Part shown: piece by piece, positions 63,893 to 64,000 of the stretch | Position numbering within the stretch: the stretch's first letter is position 1 | Layout of the letters: each line of letters starts with the position of its first letter | Assembly: GCA_001768515.1 (NCBI GenBank) | Contig: MEOA01000054.1 | Coordinates: 62,001 to 126,000, forward strand | Direction of reading: 5' to 3' | Source: Bacteroidetes bacterium GWE2_42_24 | Lineage (GTDB): Bacteria; Bacteroidota; Bacteroidia; Bacteroidales; TTA-H9 | DNA length: 64,000 nucleotides | Notes under the pieces: generated by a model | The model's input: the letters and a program-made list of their open reading frames with translations, nothing else | Database searches by the model: none | Told to the model about the DNA's origin: nothing | Made by a program: the position numbers and the translations under genes

Positions 63893-63957
63893 AAAATTGA
63901 GTTCTGAGGGCTTATTTATGTCTTGCGTTGAAGGTAAGGAGCCCCCTGTTTTTTAAG

Positions 63958-63965
63958 CAAAAATA
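63958..63965 (-). promoter_or_regulatory. Candidate -7 element for pyrE
   Basis: Plus strand CAAAAATA equals TATTTTTG on the minus strand (TAnnTTTG), 66 bp before the start codon. Confidence 0.4.
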
Positions 63966-64000
63966 ACGTTTTTTTTAACTCAACCCATCCGGTTTTTTTA

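Overview
The window is a stretch of a Bacteroidota chromosome, most likely Bacteroidales or a related anaerobic lineage. Four things point there. Many genes are preceded by the Bacteroidota -7 promoter element TAnnTTTG. Two proteins carry type IX secretion (T9SS) C-terminal sorting domains, one type A and one type B. Several gene neighbourhoods are typical of the phylum: rsfS-ftsH-LUD-DUF2007-cdsA-psd, DUF3822-rsmD, and holA-AMP nucleosidase with an HsdR_N-like protein. The outer-membrane barrel and lipoprotein signals also fit. No rRNA, tRNA, CRISPR array, intact insertion sequence or prophage was seen. The species cannot be named from this sequence alone.

Layout. 1-6240 (all minus) is a signalling block: a GAF-domain histidine kinase, a response regulator fused to a SpoIIE/PP2C phosphatase, an RsbW-like kinase, an RsbW-like ATPase fused to a GNAT-like domain, and a STAS protein cut by the window edge. 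This is a partner-switching pathway with no obvious sigma factor nearby. 6969-11474 (minus) is a xylose operon, xylB-xylA-transporter. 11949-18728 (minus) holds a T9SS-exported S41 peptidase, a serine hydrolase, a sialidase-like BNR protein, a cation efflux protein and a nucleoside permease. A gene-poor, hairpin-rich stretch of about 1.6 kb follows, then an orphan rhamnulose-1-phosphate aldolase (plus) and a membrane pyrophosphatase (minus).

24054-27524 (plus) carries a bifunctional nuclease, a lipoprotein-type soluble pyrophosphatase, thyA, folA and an unknown lipoprotein. 27550-39787 is mostly minus: an exported protein of unknown role, dnaB, a PolB-type exonuclease, mnmD (plus), two tandem acylphosphatase-like genes, moeA, ppx, ppk, sixA and glyA. 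39950-42901 (plus) has an M16 peptidase, then an ECF sigma factor and a membrane protein that looks like its anti-sigma partner but ends in a T9SS type B domain. About 1.36 kb without a recognisable gene follows, containing an 11-bp tandem repeat.

44261-57762 is largely housekeeping: holA, AMP nucleosidase, an HsdR_N-like protein, an outer-membrane barrel, rsmD, a thioredoxin-like protein, coaD, psd, cdsA, ftsH, rsfS and birA. 57780-62697 (minus) is the most distinctive accessory locus: five tightly coupled genes for a heterodisulfide-reductase-like (Hdr/Qmo-like) iron-sulfur flavoprotein complex with a membrane anchor. The window ends with an SRPBCC protein and pyrE.

Themes that connect genes: phosphate and pyrophosphate handling (membrane and lipoprotein pyrophosphatases, ppk, ppx, acylphosphatases), pentose and nucleoside catabolism, T9SS export, and electron transfer between a soluble Hdr-like module and the quinone pool. 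The best candidates for an undescribed system are the five-gene Hdr-like locus, the ECF sigma factor paired with an anti-sigma/T9SS hybrid, and the partner-switching cluster with its GNAT fusion and extended STAS protein.
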